A stretch of DNA of 59,350 nt from Acidobacteriota bacterium (GTDB taxonomy: Bacteria; Acidobacteriota; Terriglobia; Terriglobales; Acidobacteriaceae). The stretch lies in the NCBI GenBank assembly GCA_021790995.1, contig JAJYFA010000005.1:1-59350 (forward strand), given 5' to 3'. The notes beneath the pieces are model-generated. The model did not search any database. It was not told where the DNA came from and saw only the letters and a list, made by a program, of their open reading frames with translations. Shown here piece after piece: positions 34,461 through 43,364 of this stretch. Positions within the stretch are counted from its first letter, which is position 1; every line of letters begins with the position of its first letter. A program made the position numbers and the translations under genes.

Positions 34461-37154
34461 ATGCGCGACAATCTGGCGACACTGATCGACGATTTTCAAC
34501 GGCCGGACAGGAAGATTGCCCGCGAAACCGCCGTCGTGCATTACCGCGGCAACCGCCGCCATGCGACAACCTATGGCGAACTGGCGCAATTGGCCGGCCG
34601 CTTTGCCGCATTCCTTGCAGGCCAGGGCATCGACCAGGGCGACCGCGTGCTGCTGTGGGCCGAGAACAGCGTCGAATGGATCGCAGCTTTTCACGGCTGT
34701 CTGCTGCGCGGAGTGCTCGCCGTTCCGCTTGACGCCGCCGGTGCAACAGACTTTGCCGCACGCGTCGCCGCAGACGTTCATCCCAAACTTGCCGTGGGCG
34801 ACGCACTGCTTCTCAACAAGCTGACCGCCGCGCAGCCTGAAATCCCCACGTTCCCTTTTGAAGACTGGCTCGATCGTCTTCCCGCCACACAGATAGGCGC
34901 CGTCGCTGGACTGAATCGCGAAACGCCGCTGGAGATTCTCTTCACCTCCGGCACCACCGGCGAACCCAAGGGCGTGGTGATTACTCACGGCAACGTGCTG
35001 GCCAACGTGGAACCGATCGAGGATGGCGCCCAGCCTTATATGCGCTATGAGCGGCTGGTCCATCCGCTGCGCATCCTGCACACGCTGCCGTTAAGCCACG
35101 TCTTCGGCCAGGCGATGGGCCTCTGGATTCCGCCGATCCTGCGGGTTGAACTGCACTTCGAGAACCGGCTCGCCGCGCCGCGCATCGTCGAGCTCATCCG
35201 CAGTGAGCGTATCTCGGTGCTGGCCGCGGTGCCGCGTGTGCTTGCGCTGCTCAAGGCGCACATCGAAGCCGCGCATCCCACCCTCGGCGATCGCATCGCC
35301 CGCTCGCAGAAACTCAACGCGTGGCAACGCTGGTGGCGCTTCCGCAAGGTGCATCGCGCCTTTGGCCTCAAGTTCTGGGCCTTTGTCTCCGGCGGCGGCG
35401 CGCTTCCCGGTCCTCTCGAGCAGTTCTGGAATGCGCTCGGATTCGTCCTCATTCAGGGCTACGGCATGACCGAGACCACCGCGCTCATCACGCTCAACCA
35501 TCCCTTCCACGTCGCAAAGGGCACCATCGGCAAACCCATGGCAGGCCGCGAAGTGAAGCTCGGTCCCGACGGCGAGGTGCTGGTGCGCGGCGCCGTGATC
35601 TCCAGCGCCACATGGCAAGGCGGAAAGATCCATCCGCGCCAAGCCGAGTGGCTGGCGACGGGTGACATCGCCGTACGCCAGGAGTCGGGCGAGTTGCGAT
35701 TCCTCGGCCGCAAAAGTGAAGTCATTGTCACCGCGGCAGGGCTCAACATTTATCCCGAAGATATTGAAGCCGCCATCGAGGAGCAGCCAGAAGTCGCAGC
35801 CTGCGCAGTGGTCGCGATGGAGACGCCCACCGGCCCGGAACCGTGCGCAGTCCTCGCCTGCCGTGGCGCGGGTGAGCAGGCCGCGGTAGCTATCGCGCGG
35901 GCCAACGCGCGCCTGGCCGACTTTCAGCGCATCAGCCGCTGGGTCTTGTGGCCGGAGCCAGACCTGCCGCGCACCTCCACCGGCAAGGTGCGCCGCAAAC
36001 CCGTAGCCGCGTGGCTGGCTCGCATCCAGGCCGCGGCGGCCGCGCCCACAAGCGGATCTCAGAGCAAAGCGGATGACGCCTTCGGACCCTCCTCCGATTG
36101 GCTCCTCACTCTCATTGCGCAAATTACGGGCGAAGCGCACCCCGGCGTCGGCGACGAACTGCGGCTTGCCGAAGATCTTCACCTCGACAGCCTGGGCCGC
36201 GTGCAGCTCTCCGCGGCCATCGAAGATCGGCTGGGAATCGTCGAGGGCAGTGGACTGCTCGAAGAGGTGCAGACGCTGGGTGAACTTCGAAAGCTCGTTG
36301 GGAACGAGAGAACGAGGGAACAGAGAAGAGAAGAGGCAGCGACCGGGAGACAAGGAACGAAGGAACAGAGGCCAGCGATCGGAGATCGGGGGACGAGCAC
36401 ACCACCAACGCCGCGCACACGCTACATCTATCCCGAGTGGCCCTGGTGGATGCCGTTCCAGTGGCTGCGTGTGGCGTTTCTTGAAGCGGTCCAGCGCCCG
36501 CTCACGTGGCTGCTCGGTGCGCCGCGAGTGGTCGGCCCCGCAAAGTCGCTGCCCCCGGGACCACTGCTCATCGTCGGCAACCACGTAACCGCCTACGACG
36601 GCCCGCTGATTCAATACGCGCTACCGGGCGCGCTGCGCCGCCGCCTCGCCGTGGCCATGGCAGGCGATATGCTCGACGACTACCGCCACGGTCGCAATCC
36701 CGACTGGCTGCCGGGGCGCAAAGGCCTCTATCTGCTCGGGCCGCCGGCCTACTGGCTCGTGACGGCGCTCTTCAACGTCTTCCCTCTGCCGCGCCAGCGC
36801 GACTTTCAGGCGAGCTTTGCGCACGCTGGCAAGGCCATGGACCGCGGCTACAACGTCATGGTCTTTCCCGAGGGCGCGCGCTCGGCTGCGGGACAGTTGG
36901 CGCGCTTCCGTCCCGGCATCGGATTGCTAGCAAAACAATGCAGCGTGCCGGTAGTGCCCACCGCCATCCGCGGCCTGGGCGAGATGAAAACCGGCCGCCG
37001 CCGCTGGTTCCGCTCCGGCATTCTCGAAGTGCGGATTGGCGAAGCCATCCGCTTCAGCCCCGAAGAAAGCGAAGCCGAGATCACCGCGCGCCTGCACGAC
37101 GAGGTCGAGCGGTTGCTCAGCGGAGCGGAAAGTTCACTGAACCTCGACACCTGA
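34461..37154 (+). CDS. Acyl-CoA/ACP ligase - ACP - PlsC acyltransferase fusion
   Basis: This 897-aa multidomain protein is for lipid acylation. Residues 1-520 form an adenylating acyl ligase (FTSGTTGEPKGVVITH near residue 163; YGMTETTALI; TGDIA; the C-terminal Lys in TSTGKVRRKP). Residues 545-612 form an acyl carrier protein with the phosphopantetheine Ser577 in LHLDSLGRVQL. A charged linker of about 40 residues follows. Residues 655-897 form a PlsC acyltransferase with NHVTAYDGP (H-x4-D) and FPEGARS. Activating, carrying and transferring an acyl group could thus occur in one polypeptide, resembling E. coli Aas but with reversed domain order and its own ACP. The linker is encoded by repetitive purine-rich DNA. 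Confidence 0.9.
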   Translation: MRDNLATLIDDFQRPDRKIARETAVVHYRGNRRHATTYGELAQLAGRFAAFLAGQGIDQGDRVLLWAENSVEWIAAFHGCLLRGVLAVPLDAAGATDFAARVAADVHPKLAVGDALLLNKLTAAQPEIPTFPFEDWLDRLPATQIGAVAGLNRETPLEILFTSGTTGEPKGVVITHGNVLANVEPIEDGAQPYMRYERLVHPLRILHTLPLSHVFGQAMGLWIPPILRVELHFENRLAAPRIVELIRSERISVLAAVPRVLALLKAHIEAAHPTLGDRIARSQKLNAWQRWWRFRKVHRAFGLKFWAFVSGGGALPGPLEQFWNALGFVLIQGYGMTETTALITLNHPFHVAKGTIGKPMAGREVKLGPDGEVLVRGAVISSATWQGGKIHPRQAEWLATGDIAVRQESGELRFLGRKSEVIVTAAGLNIYPEDIEAAIEEQPEVAACAVVAMETPTGPEPCAVLACRGAGEQAAVAIARANARLADFQRISRWVLWPEPDLPRTSTGKVRRKPVAAWLARIQAAAAAPTSGSQSKADDAFGPSSDWLLTLIAQITGEAHPGVGDELRLAEDLHLDSLGRVQLSAAIEDRLGIVEGSGLLEEVQTLGELRKLVGNERTREQRREEAATGRQGTKEQRPAIGDRGTSTPPTPRTRYIYPEWPWWMPFQWLRVAFLEAVQRPLTWLLGAPRVVGPAKSLPPGPLLIVGNHVTAYDGPLIQYALPGALRRRLAVAMAGDMLDDYRHGRNPDWLPGRKGLYLLGPPAYWLVTALFNVFPLPRQRDFQASFAHAGKAMDRGYNVMVFPEGARSAAGQLARFRPGIGLLAKQCSVPVVPTAIRGLGEMKTGRRRWFRSGILEVRIGEAIRFSPEESEAEITARLHDEVERLLSGAESSLNLDT
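36300..36398 (+). repeat. Purine-rich low-complexity DNA encoding the interdomain linker
   Basis: About 99 nt of imperfect GGAACGAG / GGAACAGAG / GAAGAG units interrupt an otherwise GC-rich coding sequence, with a short CGATCGGAGATCGGGGG segment at the end. In frame they encode an Arg/Glu/Gln/Gly/Thr-rich linker between the ACP and acyltransferase domains. The composition differs sharply from the flanking codons. Confidence 0.75.
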
Positions 37155-37163
37155 ACCCGGCTT

Positions 37164-38003
37164 CTAACTCGGCTGCCGCGGGCGAAAGTGGCACGTTCCA
37201 CCGGCAAGCACTGGCGTCCAGAGCGCCATCTCCGCAGGCTGCTCGCTGGAGCCGAGAAAGAGCACGCCGTCGGGCGCGAGCAGGCGATGAATGCCGGCCA
37301 GCAGGTTGCGCCGCGTGGGCAGATCGAAATAGAGCATCACATTGCGCAGAAAGATCACGTCGAAGCAATCGCCGGCGCGTTTGAAAGGCAGTGACGGCCC
37401 ACAGAGATTCGCCTGGCGGAAGCAGCACAGCTTGCGCACCTCCGGCTTCACAATCCAATCCTCGCCCACGTGATCGAAGTAGCGGACCAGATGGCGCGCG
37501 GGCAACCCGCGATTAATCTCAATGCGTTGATAGCGGCCGGCCTGCGCGCGCTGCACCACCTCGCTCGAAATATCGGTGCCTTCGATCGTAATGCTCCAGC
37601 CAACCAGCATCGGAAAATGCTCCAGCAACAGCATGGCCAGGCTGCATGCCTCCTGGCCTGTGGCGCAGGCTGCGCTCCACAGACGCAGCGTGCGCCGGGA
37701 ACGGCGCGCTTCAATGATCTTCGGCAGCAGTTCCTGACGCAGCAGTTCGAAGGGACGCAGATCGCGAAAAAAGCTGGTCTCGTTGATCGTCATCGCCTCG
37801 GCGACCTCGCGCTCGAGCGCCGCATCCTTCTGCGCCCGCAGCTTGTGCACCAGCTCGTTCAGGTGAGACATTCCCTGATTACGCAAAACCCTGGTGAGAC
37901 GTGTCTCAAACAGATAGTCGCGTGAGGCATCGAGAACGTTCTGCGACACGTTGAAAACAAGTTGGCGGAGATAGCCGTAGTCGACATAGGCATTTGATTC
38001 CAT
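37164..38003 (-). CDS. cheR: Chemotaxis protein methyltransferase CheR
   Basis: CheR uses S-adenosylmethionine to methylate Glu side chains of chemoreceptors. The 279-aa protein has the N-terminal helical domain (YDYLFETRLTRVL-type), TINETSFFRD, the SAM-binding LRLWSAACATGQEACSLAM, and FDVIFLRNVMLYFD, all CheR hallmarks. There is no C-terminal pentapeptide-binding TPR. ATG 38001-38003 lies 2 bp after the cheB stop, so it is the last gene of the operon cheA-cheW-cheY-cheB-cheR. Confidence 0.92.
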   Translation of the reverse strand: MESNAYVDYGYLRQLVFNVSQNVLDASRDYLFETRLTRVLRNQGMSHLNELVHKLRAQKDAALEREVAEAMTINETSFFRDLRPFELLRQELLPKIIEARRSRRTLRLWSAACATGQEACSLAMLLLEHFPMLVGWSITIEGTDISSEVVQRAQAGRYQRIEINRGLPARHLVRYFDHVGEDWIVKPEVRKLCCFRQANLCGPSLPFKRAGDCFDVIFLRNVMLYFDLPTRRNLLAGIHRLLAPDGVLFLGSSEQPAEMALWTPVLAGGTCHFRPRQPS

Positions 38004-38005
38004 GG

Positions 38006-39121
38006 CTAAATCACCATCCGTGCAAGATTGCGAACTTCGGCCGCCGGCGCACTGGCGCGCCCGGCCACGCGCAGAATCTCGGGCACAATCGCCGCCAGCG
38101 GAAGCACCTTGTACGCCAGTCCGGCCTGCGTCACGGCGCCAGGCATGCCCCACACTGTGCTCGTGGCCTGATCCTGCGCCAATACGGTTCCGCCTTGTTC
38201 GCGGATCGCGCGCGCGCCGGCCAGGCCGTCGCACCCCATACCCGTTAGCACCACCGCAAGCACCCCGGCGCCGTAAACACGCGCCGTCGAACGAAAGAGC
38301 GTATCGACCGCGGGCCGGCAGTGATTCTCCGGCGGATTCTGCGTCAGATGCAGCGCAGCCGGCGCACCGGGACGCGCCGCGGCCATCGCTTCCATATGCC
38401 AGTTGCCGCGCGCGATATAGACTGATCCAGCCGTCGCCTGCGCGCCCTCCGCCGCCTCGCATACCCGCAACGCGCAGCGGCGGCCCAGCCGCTCGGCAAG
38501 CAGCCTCGTAAACATCTCGGGCATATGTTGCACAATCAAAACCGGCAGCGGAAATCCCGCCGGCAACTGCGGAAGAAGAACGTCGAGCGCTGCCGGGCCG
38601 CCCGTCGAAACGCCGATCGCCACTACCTGCGGCCTCGCCGAAAGAGGCGGCGGCATAGGCAGCACCGTGCACGGCTCAACGGCAGCCGCGTGGCGCGCCT
38701 CGCTGTGCGCCGTGAGCGCGCGAATCTTGGGTAGCAACTCCTGCGCCAGCGCGCGAGTCGCCGCCTCGCGTCCGCTCTGGCCCGCCGGCTTGGCAACATA
38801 GTCACTCGCCCCGCCGGCCAGCGCCTCGATCGTCACGCGGGCACCGTGCCGGGTCAGCGAGCTGCACATGATTACCGGCATGGTGTACCGGCGCGCGCGC
38901 AACTCGCGCAGTGTTGCCAGCCCATCCATCACCGGCATTTCCACATCGAGCAATACCAGATCGGCGCGCTCCAGCCGCAGGAACGCAAGCGCCGACTGGC
39001 CGTCGGCTGCGGTCCCGGCCATCTCCAGGCCGGGATCGGAGAGAATGACAGACCGCAGCAGACTCCGCATCACCGCGGAATCATCCACCACAAGAACTCT
39101 GGCGCGGCTCGCGGCCGTCAT
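38006..39121 (-). CDS. cheB: Protein-glutamate methylesterase CheB
   Basis: CheB removes receptor methyl groups and is switched on by phosphorylation. The 371-aa protein has an N-terminal receiver domain (VLVVDDSAVMRS; phospho-acceptor Asp59 in VLLDVEMPVMDG; CSSLT) and a C-terminal methylesterase domain with AIGVSTGGPAALDVLLPQL (nucleophile Ser near 173), VQHMPEMFT (His) and LTGMGCDGLAGARAI (Asp). It lies 3 bp downstream of the cheY-like gene. Confidence 0.94.
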   Translation of the reverse strand: MTAASRARVLVVDDSAVMRSLLRSVILSDPGLEMAGTAADGQSALAFLRLERADLVLLDVEMPVMDGLATLRELRARRYTMPVIMCSSLTRHGARVTIEALAGGASDYVAKPAGQSGREAATRALAQELLPKIRALTAHSEARHAAAVEPCTVLPMPPPLSARPQVVAIGVSTGGPAALDVLLPQLPAGFPLPVLIVQHMPEMFTRLLAERLGRRCALRVCEAAEGAQATAGSVYIARGNWHMEAMAAARPGAPAALHLTQNPPENHCRPAVDTLFRSTARVYGAGVLAVVLTGMGCDGLAGARAIREQGGTVLAQDQATSTVWGMPGAVTQAGLAYKVLPLAAIVPEILRVAGRASAPAAEVRNLARMVI

Positions 39122-39124
39122 CGG

Positions 39125-39493
39125 TCATGCCTCCACCAGGCCGAGCATGGCCAGCTTCTCGTTCAGAGCCTCGTCATCAAAGGGCTTCATCAAATACTCG
39201 TCTGCTCCAGCCTCGAGAGCGCGAACAATGTAGCCGTTCTCCGCTTCGGTGGTCACCATCAGCACCTTCAGGTCGTTGAAGCCCTCGGCGCGAAGCTGTT
39301 TGAGCATCTCCAGGCCGTTCATCACCGGCATGTTCCAGTCCACCAGCGCGAGGTCGAAGCGATTCTCGCCGCGCAGCTGTTCCAGTCCCGCGCGGCCGTC
39401 GGCGGCCTCCTCGCAGACGATGCCATTCTCCTCAAGCATGCCGCGCAGATAACTCCTGACAAAGCGCGAGTCGTCGACGATCAGTGCTCGCAT
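39125..39493 (-). CDS. CheY-like single-domain response regulator
   Basis: This 122-aa receiver domain has DDSRFVRSYLR with the acidic pair, phospho-acceptor Asp52 in LALVDWNMPVMNG, the switch Thr in LMVTTEAE and Lys103 in YLMKPFDD. It carries no output domain, so it presumably acts on a motor or on a partner protein. It lies within the che operon between cheW and cheB. Confidence 0.92.
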   Translation of the reverse strand: MRALIVDDSRFVRSYLRGMLEENGIVCEEAADGRAGLEQLRGENRFDLALVDWNMPVMNGLEMLKQLRAEGFNDLKVLMVTTEAENGYIVRALEAGADEYLMKPFDDEALNEKLAMLGLVEA

Positions 39494-39525
39494 GTGATTC
39501 CTCCTGGCGCCGTTTTCCGGGCCGC

Positions 39526-40008
39526 CTATGCCGCCTTGGCCTCGCCTAAGCGCGCCGGATCCAGCCGCTCCGGATCGAGCATCACCAGCAGGCTGTCCTT
39601 GAGCTTGTAGGCGCCCGCCAGCAGCGCCCTGCGGCGTTCATCGAGAGTCGAGGGGTTGGGTTCGTAGTCAACCGCGTCCACCGTCAGCACCTCGCCCACC
39701 GCGTCCACCAGCAGCCCAAAACATCCGGTCGCGCTCTCCAGCACCAGAATGTCCTGCGCGCCCTCCAGCGCCGGAAGCTCGAGCAGAGATCGAAGGCTCA
39801 CCGTGGTCAGCACGTCGCCGCGATAGTGAACCAGCCCACCCACAAACCCCGGCGCCAGCGGAATCGGCCGCGGGCGGGTCGAACCCACAATCTCCAGAAT
39901 GTGCTGGATCGGCACGCCGAACAGCGACTTGCCCACTCGCACCGAACAGATCTCCACCAGCGCCTCATTCTTCTGCTTGCGATGCGCCCCTTTTCCTCCC
40001 GCGCTCAT
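39526..40008 (-). CDS. cheW: CheW coupling protein
   Basis: This 160-aa CheW links receptors to CheA. It shows the CheW five-strand double-barrel pattern: EICSVRVGKSLFGVPIQHILEIVG, PGFVGGLVHYRGDVLTTVSLRSLLELP, and DILVLESATGCFGLLVDAVGEVLTV. The start overlaps the cheA stop by 4 bp (ATGA). Confidence 0.92.
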   Translation of the reverse strand: MSAGGKGAHRKQKNEALVEICSVRVGKSLFGVPIQHILEIVGSTRPRPIPLAPGFVGGLVHYRGDVLTTVSLRSLLELPALEGAQDILVLESATGCFGLLVDAVGEVLTVDAVDYEPNPSTLDERRRALLAGAYKLKDSLLVMLDPERLDPARLGEAKAA

Positions 40009-42305
40009 GCCATTGCCTCCGCGGCTGGTTGCCAGCTCTCAGACGTGTGCCCGGTCGCGGGCAGCGGCGGCACGCCGCCCAGATCCACGACGCCCGTCAC
40101 GCGCTCCTTGAGCAGCGTGACGCCCTCGGTGCGCGCGCCCGTCCCGGCCTCGAACAGATTGCCGCCAGAGGTCACATCGAGCACGTGCGACACCGCGATG
40201 CCCACATGGCGGTTGCCGTCGCGGCACACCACCACCACAATCTGCGTCTCGGAATTGCCCGCGGCCGCGCCCAGTATGCCGCCTGAGTCTTCGACCGGCA
40301 GCAGTTGCCCCTCGAAGTTGAGCACCGGCCGATAGCCGATGTACTCAATCCGCGAAAGCGGCAGCTGCTCGATGCGCAGCACGTCGCCCAGCGGCACCGC
40401 TGCCTGCCTGTCCGCCACTTCCACCAGCAGATAGCGCATGCGGGCCGCATCGCTCTCACTCTCATCCTCGGCCGCCTGTGCCGCGTCTTCCTCATTGCTC
40501 ATGGTCACGCCGGTCTTCACGGCAATCGATCCCGGATCGAGAATCAGCGCCAGATCGCCGTTGCCCAGCACGGTCGCGCCCGAGAACAATCCAATATCTT
40601 TCAACACCGCGCTCAGCGGCTTCACCACAATCTCTTCCGGATCGGCCAGCGAGTCGACAATCAGTCCAAACCGCCGTCCGTCGGCATCGAGCACGGCGAT
40701 AAAGTTGTCGCGCTCGCTCGAAAGTCTGCACTCGTGTCCAGGCATCAGCAGCCGGTCAAGAAACACCAGCGGCAGCAGACGCCCGCGCAGCCGGTAAAGC
40801 GGCGCGCCTTCCATCCATTCGATCGCTGCAGCGGCCCGCTCCGGCGGAATGTGCACCAGCTCCGACAGCGCCCCCTGCGGCAGCGCAAAGCTCTGCCCGA
40901 TCGAGCGCACAATCAGCGCCGGAATGATCGCCAGCGTCAGCGGAATGCGCATGCGCAGCGTCGTTCCCTTGCCCACGCGCGCATCGATCTCCACCTTGCC
41001 GCCGATCCTTTCCACGTTCGTGCGCACCACATCCATGCCCACGCCGCGCCCGCTCACGTTGGTCACCTGAGCAGCCGTCGAAAAGCCAGGCAAAAAAATC
41101 ATCTGCAACAGCTCGCGCTCGCCAAGTTGCGCCGCACGCTCGGCCGAAACCAGCCCGCGCTCGATGGCCTTCGCGCGAATCTTCTCGGCCGCGATGCCGG
41201 CGCCGTCGTCCGAGACCTCGATGACGACATGGCTGCCCTCCTGCGCCGCGCGCAGCACGAGTGTGCCCTCGGGATCCTTGCCCGCGGCCGCGCGCGCCGC
41301 GGGCGGTTCGATGCCGTGGTCGAGCGCATTGCGTACCGCATGTGTCAGCGGGTCCTTGATGGCTTCGAGCAGACTCTTGTCGAGCTCCGTCTCCTGGCCC
41401 TCCATCTGAAGCCGCGCGCGCCGGCCCAGCACGTGCGTCAAATCGCGCACCAGCCTCGGCATCTTCGAGAAGACATTCGAGACCGGCTGCATGCGCGCCT
41501 TCATCACCGATTCGCGCAGATCCGCCGTCACCATATCGAGGCGGCGCGAGAGCAGCGTCATGTTCGGGTCGCTGGCCGTCGCCTGCAAGACCTGGTTGCG
41601 CGTCAGCACCAGCTCGCCCACCAGGTTCATCAAGCGATTCAGCAGCGCCACGTCCACCCGCAGCGTACTTTCCGCGGCCGCCCCCTGCGCGCGCGCCCGG
41701 GAGGCTTCGGCCGGCGTGAGGGTTGCCGCATCCGCTTGCGCCTCCGTGAACTCCGGCTCCGGCGGGGAGACAGCCGCAACCGGAACCCTGGCTGGCTCCG
41801 CGACTGCGACCTTCGGTTCTGCAACAGCCGCCTCGGCTGCTTGAGCAGCAGCTTCGGTAGTATCCAGGACCGTATCCGCTTCGCTGGCAAGCTGCGCTCG
41901 CACGGCGCTCTTCGCCTTTGCCTGGCGCGCGGGAGCCTGCAACCCTTCGAGCCGCACGATCAACTCGTCATCGTCTGCCGTGCCCTCGCTGCCCTCGGAT
42001 TCAATCGTCTTCAGCAGATCGCGCAGCCCATCGAGCAGCTTGAGCAGCGCCGTGATCACCTCGGCCGTGGCCATCACCCTGCCGTCGCGCAGATGGCCCA
42101 GCAGGTTCTCGCCCGCGTGCGCCAGCTTCTCCAGCCGCTTGTAGCCCAGGAATCCCGTAGTTCCCTTGATGGTGTGCACGGAGCGGAAGATCTCTGCCAG
42201 CAGGCCCTTATCCTGCGGCCGCTCTTCCAGTTCGGTCAGGCACCGTTCCATGCGGTCCAAGCCCTCCTGGCTTTCGATCAGGAACTCCCTCGTCAGATCG
42301 TCCAT
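40005..42305 (-). CDS. cheA: Chemotaxis histidine kinase CheA with tandem CheW domains
   Basis: CheA phosphorylates CheY and CheB in response to receptors. The 766-aa protein has an HPt domain with phospho-His44 in SVHTIKGTTGFLGY, an Ala/Pro-rich linker (about 130-230), a dimerisation domain, and the ATPase N-, G1- and G2-boxes (HAVRNALDHGIEPP, VSDDGAGI, VSGRGVGMDVV). It ends with two successive CheW-like regulatory domains, whereas classical CheA has one. I choose ATG 42303-42305 (MDDLTREFL); an upstream Met at 42312 is possible. No receptor gene lies next to the operon. Confidence 0.94.
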   Translation of the reverse strand: MDDLTREFLIESQEGLDRMERCLTELEERPQDKGLLAEIFRSVHTIKGTTGFLGYKRLEKLAHAGENLLGHLRDGRVMATAEVITALLKLLDGLRDLLKTIESEGSEGTADDDELIVRLEGLQAPARQAKAKSAVRAQLASEADTVLDTTEAAAQAAEAAVAEPKVAVAEPARVPVAAVSPPEPEFTEAQADAATLTPAEASRARAQGAAAESTLRVDVALLNRLMNLVGELVLTRNQVLQATASDPNMTLLSRRLDMVTADLRESVMKARMQPVSNVFSKMPRLVRDLTHVLGRRARLQMEGQETELDKSLLEAIKDPLTHAVRNALDHGIEPPAARAAAGKDPEGTLVLRAAQEGSHVVIEVSDDGAGIAAEKIRAKAIERGLVSAERAAQLGERELLQMIFLPGFSTAAQVTNVSGRGVGMDVVRTNVERIGGKVEIDARVGKGTTLRMRIPLTLAIIPALIVRSIGQSFALPQGALSELVHIPPERAAAAIEWMEGAPLYRLRGRLLPLVFLDRLLMPGHECRLSSERDNFIAVLDADGRRFGLIVDSLADPEEIVVKPLSAVLKDIGLFSGATVLGNGDLALILDPGSIAVKTGVTMSNEEDAAQAAEDESESDAARMRYLLVEVADRQAAVPLGDVLRIEQLPLSRIEYIGYRPVLNFEGQLLPVEDSGGILGAAAGNSETQIVVVVCRDGNRHVGIAVSHVLDVTSGGNLFEAGTGARTEGVTLLKERVTGVVDLGGVPPLPATGHTSESWQPAAEAMA

Positions 42306-42917
42306 GGCTCCCATTTGTCCCCGGGCCGCGCTCGCACGGCGAACTGCGGACACTCAAGATCCTTATCGGATGGATGCCCAGTAACTTGAGAAAGGCGCTC
42401 GTGCGAAGAGAATGAGATGGGCCAAGGAAACAAGCAGGAACGCGCTGTAGCGCAGCTCTCCACACGCTGCCGAGAAACTCAGCCGCAGCCGCTGTCTTGA
42501 GCGGGCGCAACCTCAGTTGCACCGATAAAACCGATAAAATACGCGGGCTTTAGCCCCTGAAGCATTTCCCTTGAACGATTTCGCTCAAGCGCCATTCTTA
42601 CAACCAGTTTCGGAATCTTTCGAGAATGGAAACTTCAATCCCAGGGAAGAACCTCCTATCATCTCCGGCGGGAGTAGGCCGGGATGAAACTTCGATGAGG
42701 CGGGAGCACGGCAAGCGCGTGGGCGCGCCCAAAGTCCTGGAAGGCGGACCGATGGATCCTCGCCGATCGCCGTGACAGCAGATAGGTTATTTCTTTGCAG
42801 CCGGTTGTATAATCACCGCCAACGGATAACCGATCATGTGCGGTTTGCCATGGCAACAGCCTTCAAGCAGCGAGGGCGCATGAACGAGCGTTTCCGTTCG
42901 AAAAGGAACGCAATCCT
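42306..42917. other. Gene-free 612-bp stretch upstream of cheA
   Basis: No supported coding frame is seen. It holds REP-like palindromes near 42545 and a TATAAT hexamer at 42808-42813, preceded by TTG, that could be the -10 of the ferritin-like gene; no good -35 is visible. The cheA promoter should lie near its left end. Confidence 0.5.
42539..42590. repeat. REP-like palindrome pair
   Basis: GGGCT-TT-AGCCC (42545-42556) and, 14 nt further on, CTTGAACGA-TTT-CGCTCAAG (about 42571-42590, one mismatch) are adjacent hairpins in intergenic DNA. The first resembles the GGGGCTAAAGCCCC elements that I recall as frequent in acidobacterial genomes. Confidence 0.5.
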
Positions 42918-43364
42918 ATGAAATCAACAAAGAAGAAGACCAAGGCCGAGGAGTTAGAGCAGCTTAAGCAAACCTTGCGCGACTGGCAGAAGATCGAGGA
43001 CGGCAGCATTGCACATGCCACCGAGATCATCGGCAAGACGCAAAACGTGCTCATCCGGCTGGTGATGGAGATCATTCAGCATGACTCCGTCATCCATAAG
43101 CGCGTCCAGCAGGCAATCCTCGACAGCCTGGAGAAGGAATCCTTCACCCTCCGTCCCGAGGAGTTGGCCGAGATCTGGGATTCACTCAAAGCCCACGACG
43201 ACGCTGAGAAGAAAGCCATTGAGTTGGCCGAGAATGCGAGCCGCAACTGCCCGTTGGTGGCGCAGCGCCAACTGCTGGAGTACCTGATCGAGGACGAGCG
43301 CAAGCACGATCGGCTCATGGGGCATCTGGAGAACTTCAAACGCCAACTGTACCCGTACGCATAA
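42918..43364 (+). CDS. Ferritin-like four-helix protein of unknown function
   Basis: This 148-aa, almost wholly helical protein begins with a Lys-rich stretch (MKSTKKKTKAEELEQLKQ). Helices carry DGSIAHATEIIG, MEIIQHDSVIHKRV and YLIEDERKHDRLMGHLE. The spacing of Glu, His and E-x-x-H residues suggests a ferritin-like or hemerythrin-like metal site, but I cannot name the family. A single gene with AAAGGAACG upstream of the ATG and a TATAAT hexamer about 105 bp upstream. Confidence 0.7.
   Translation: MKSTKKKTKAEELEQLKQTLRDWQKIEDGSIAHATEIIGKTQNVLIRLVMEIIQHDSVIHKRVQQAILDSLEKESFTLRPEELAEIWDSLKAHDDAEKKAIELAENASRNCPLVAQRQLLEYLIEDERKHDRLMGHLENFKRQLYPYA

Noticed and set aside
35091..36614. Long open frame antisense to the ligase-ACP-acyltransferase gene
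   Set aside because: No domain is recognisable and the amino-acid composition is shadow-like; the sense strand has intact motifs in every domain.
40305..42389. Long open frame antisense to cheA (about 694 codons)
   Set aside because: Its product is His/Arg/Gln-rich without domains, and the opposite strand is an unmistakable CheA. Long antisense frames are common in GC-rich DNA.
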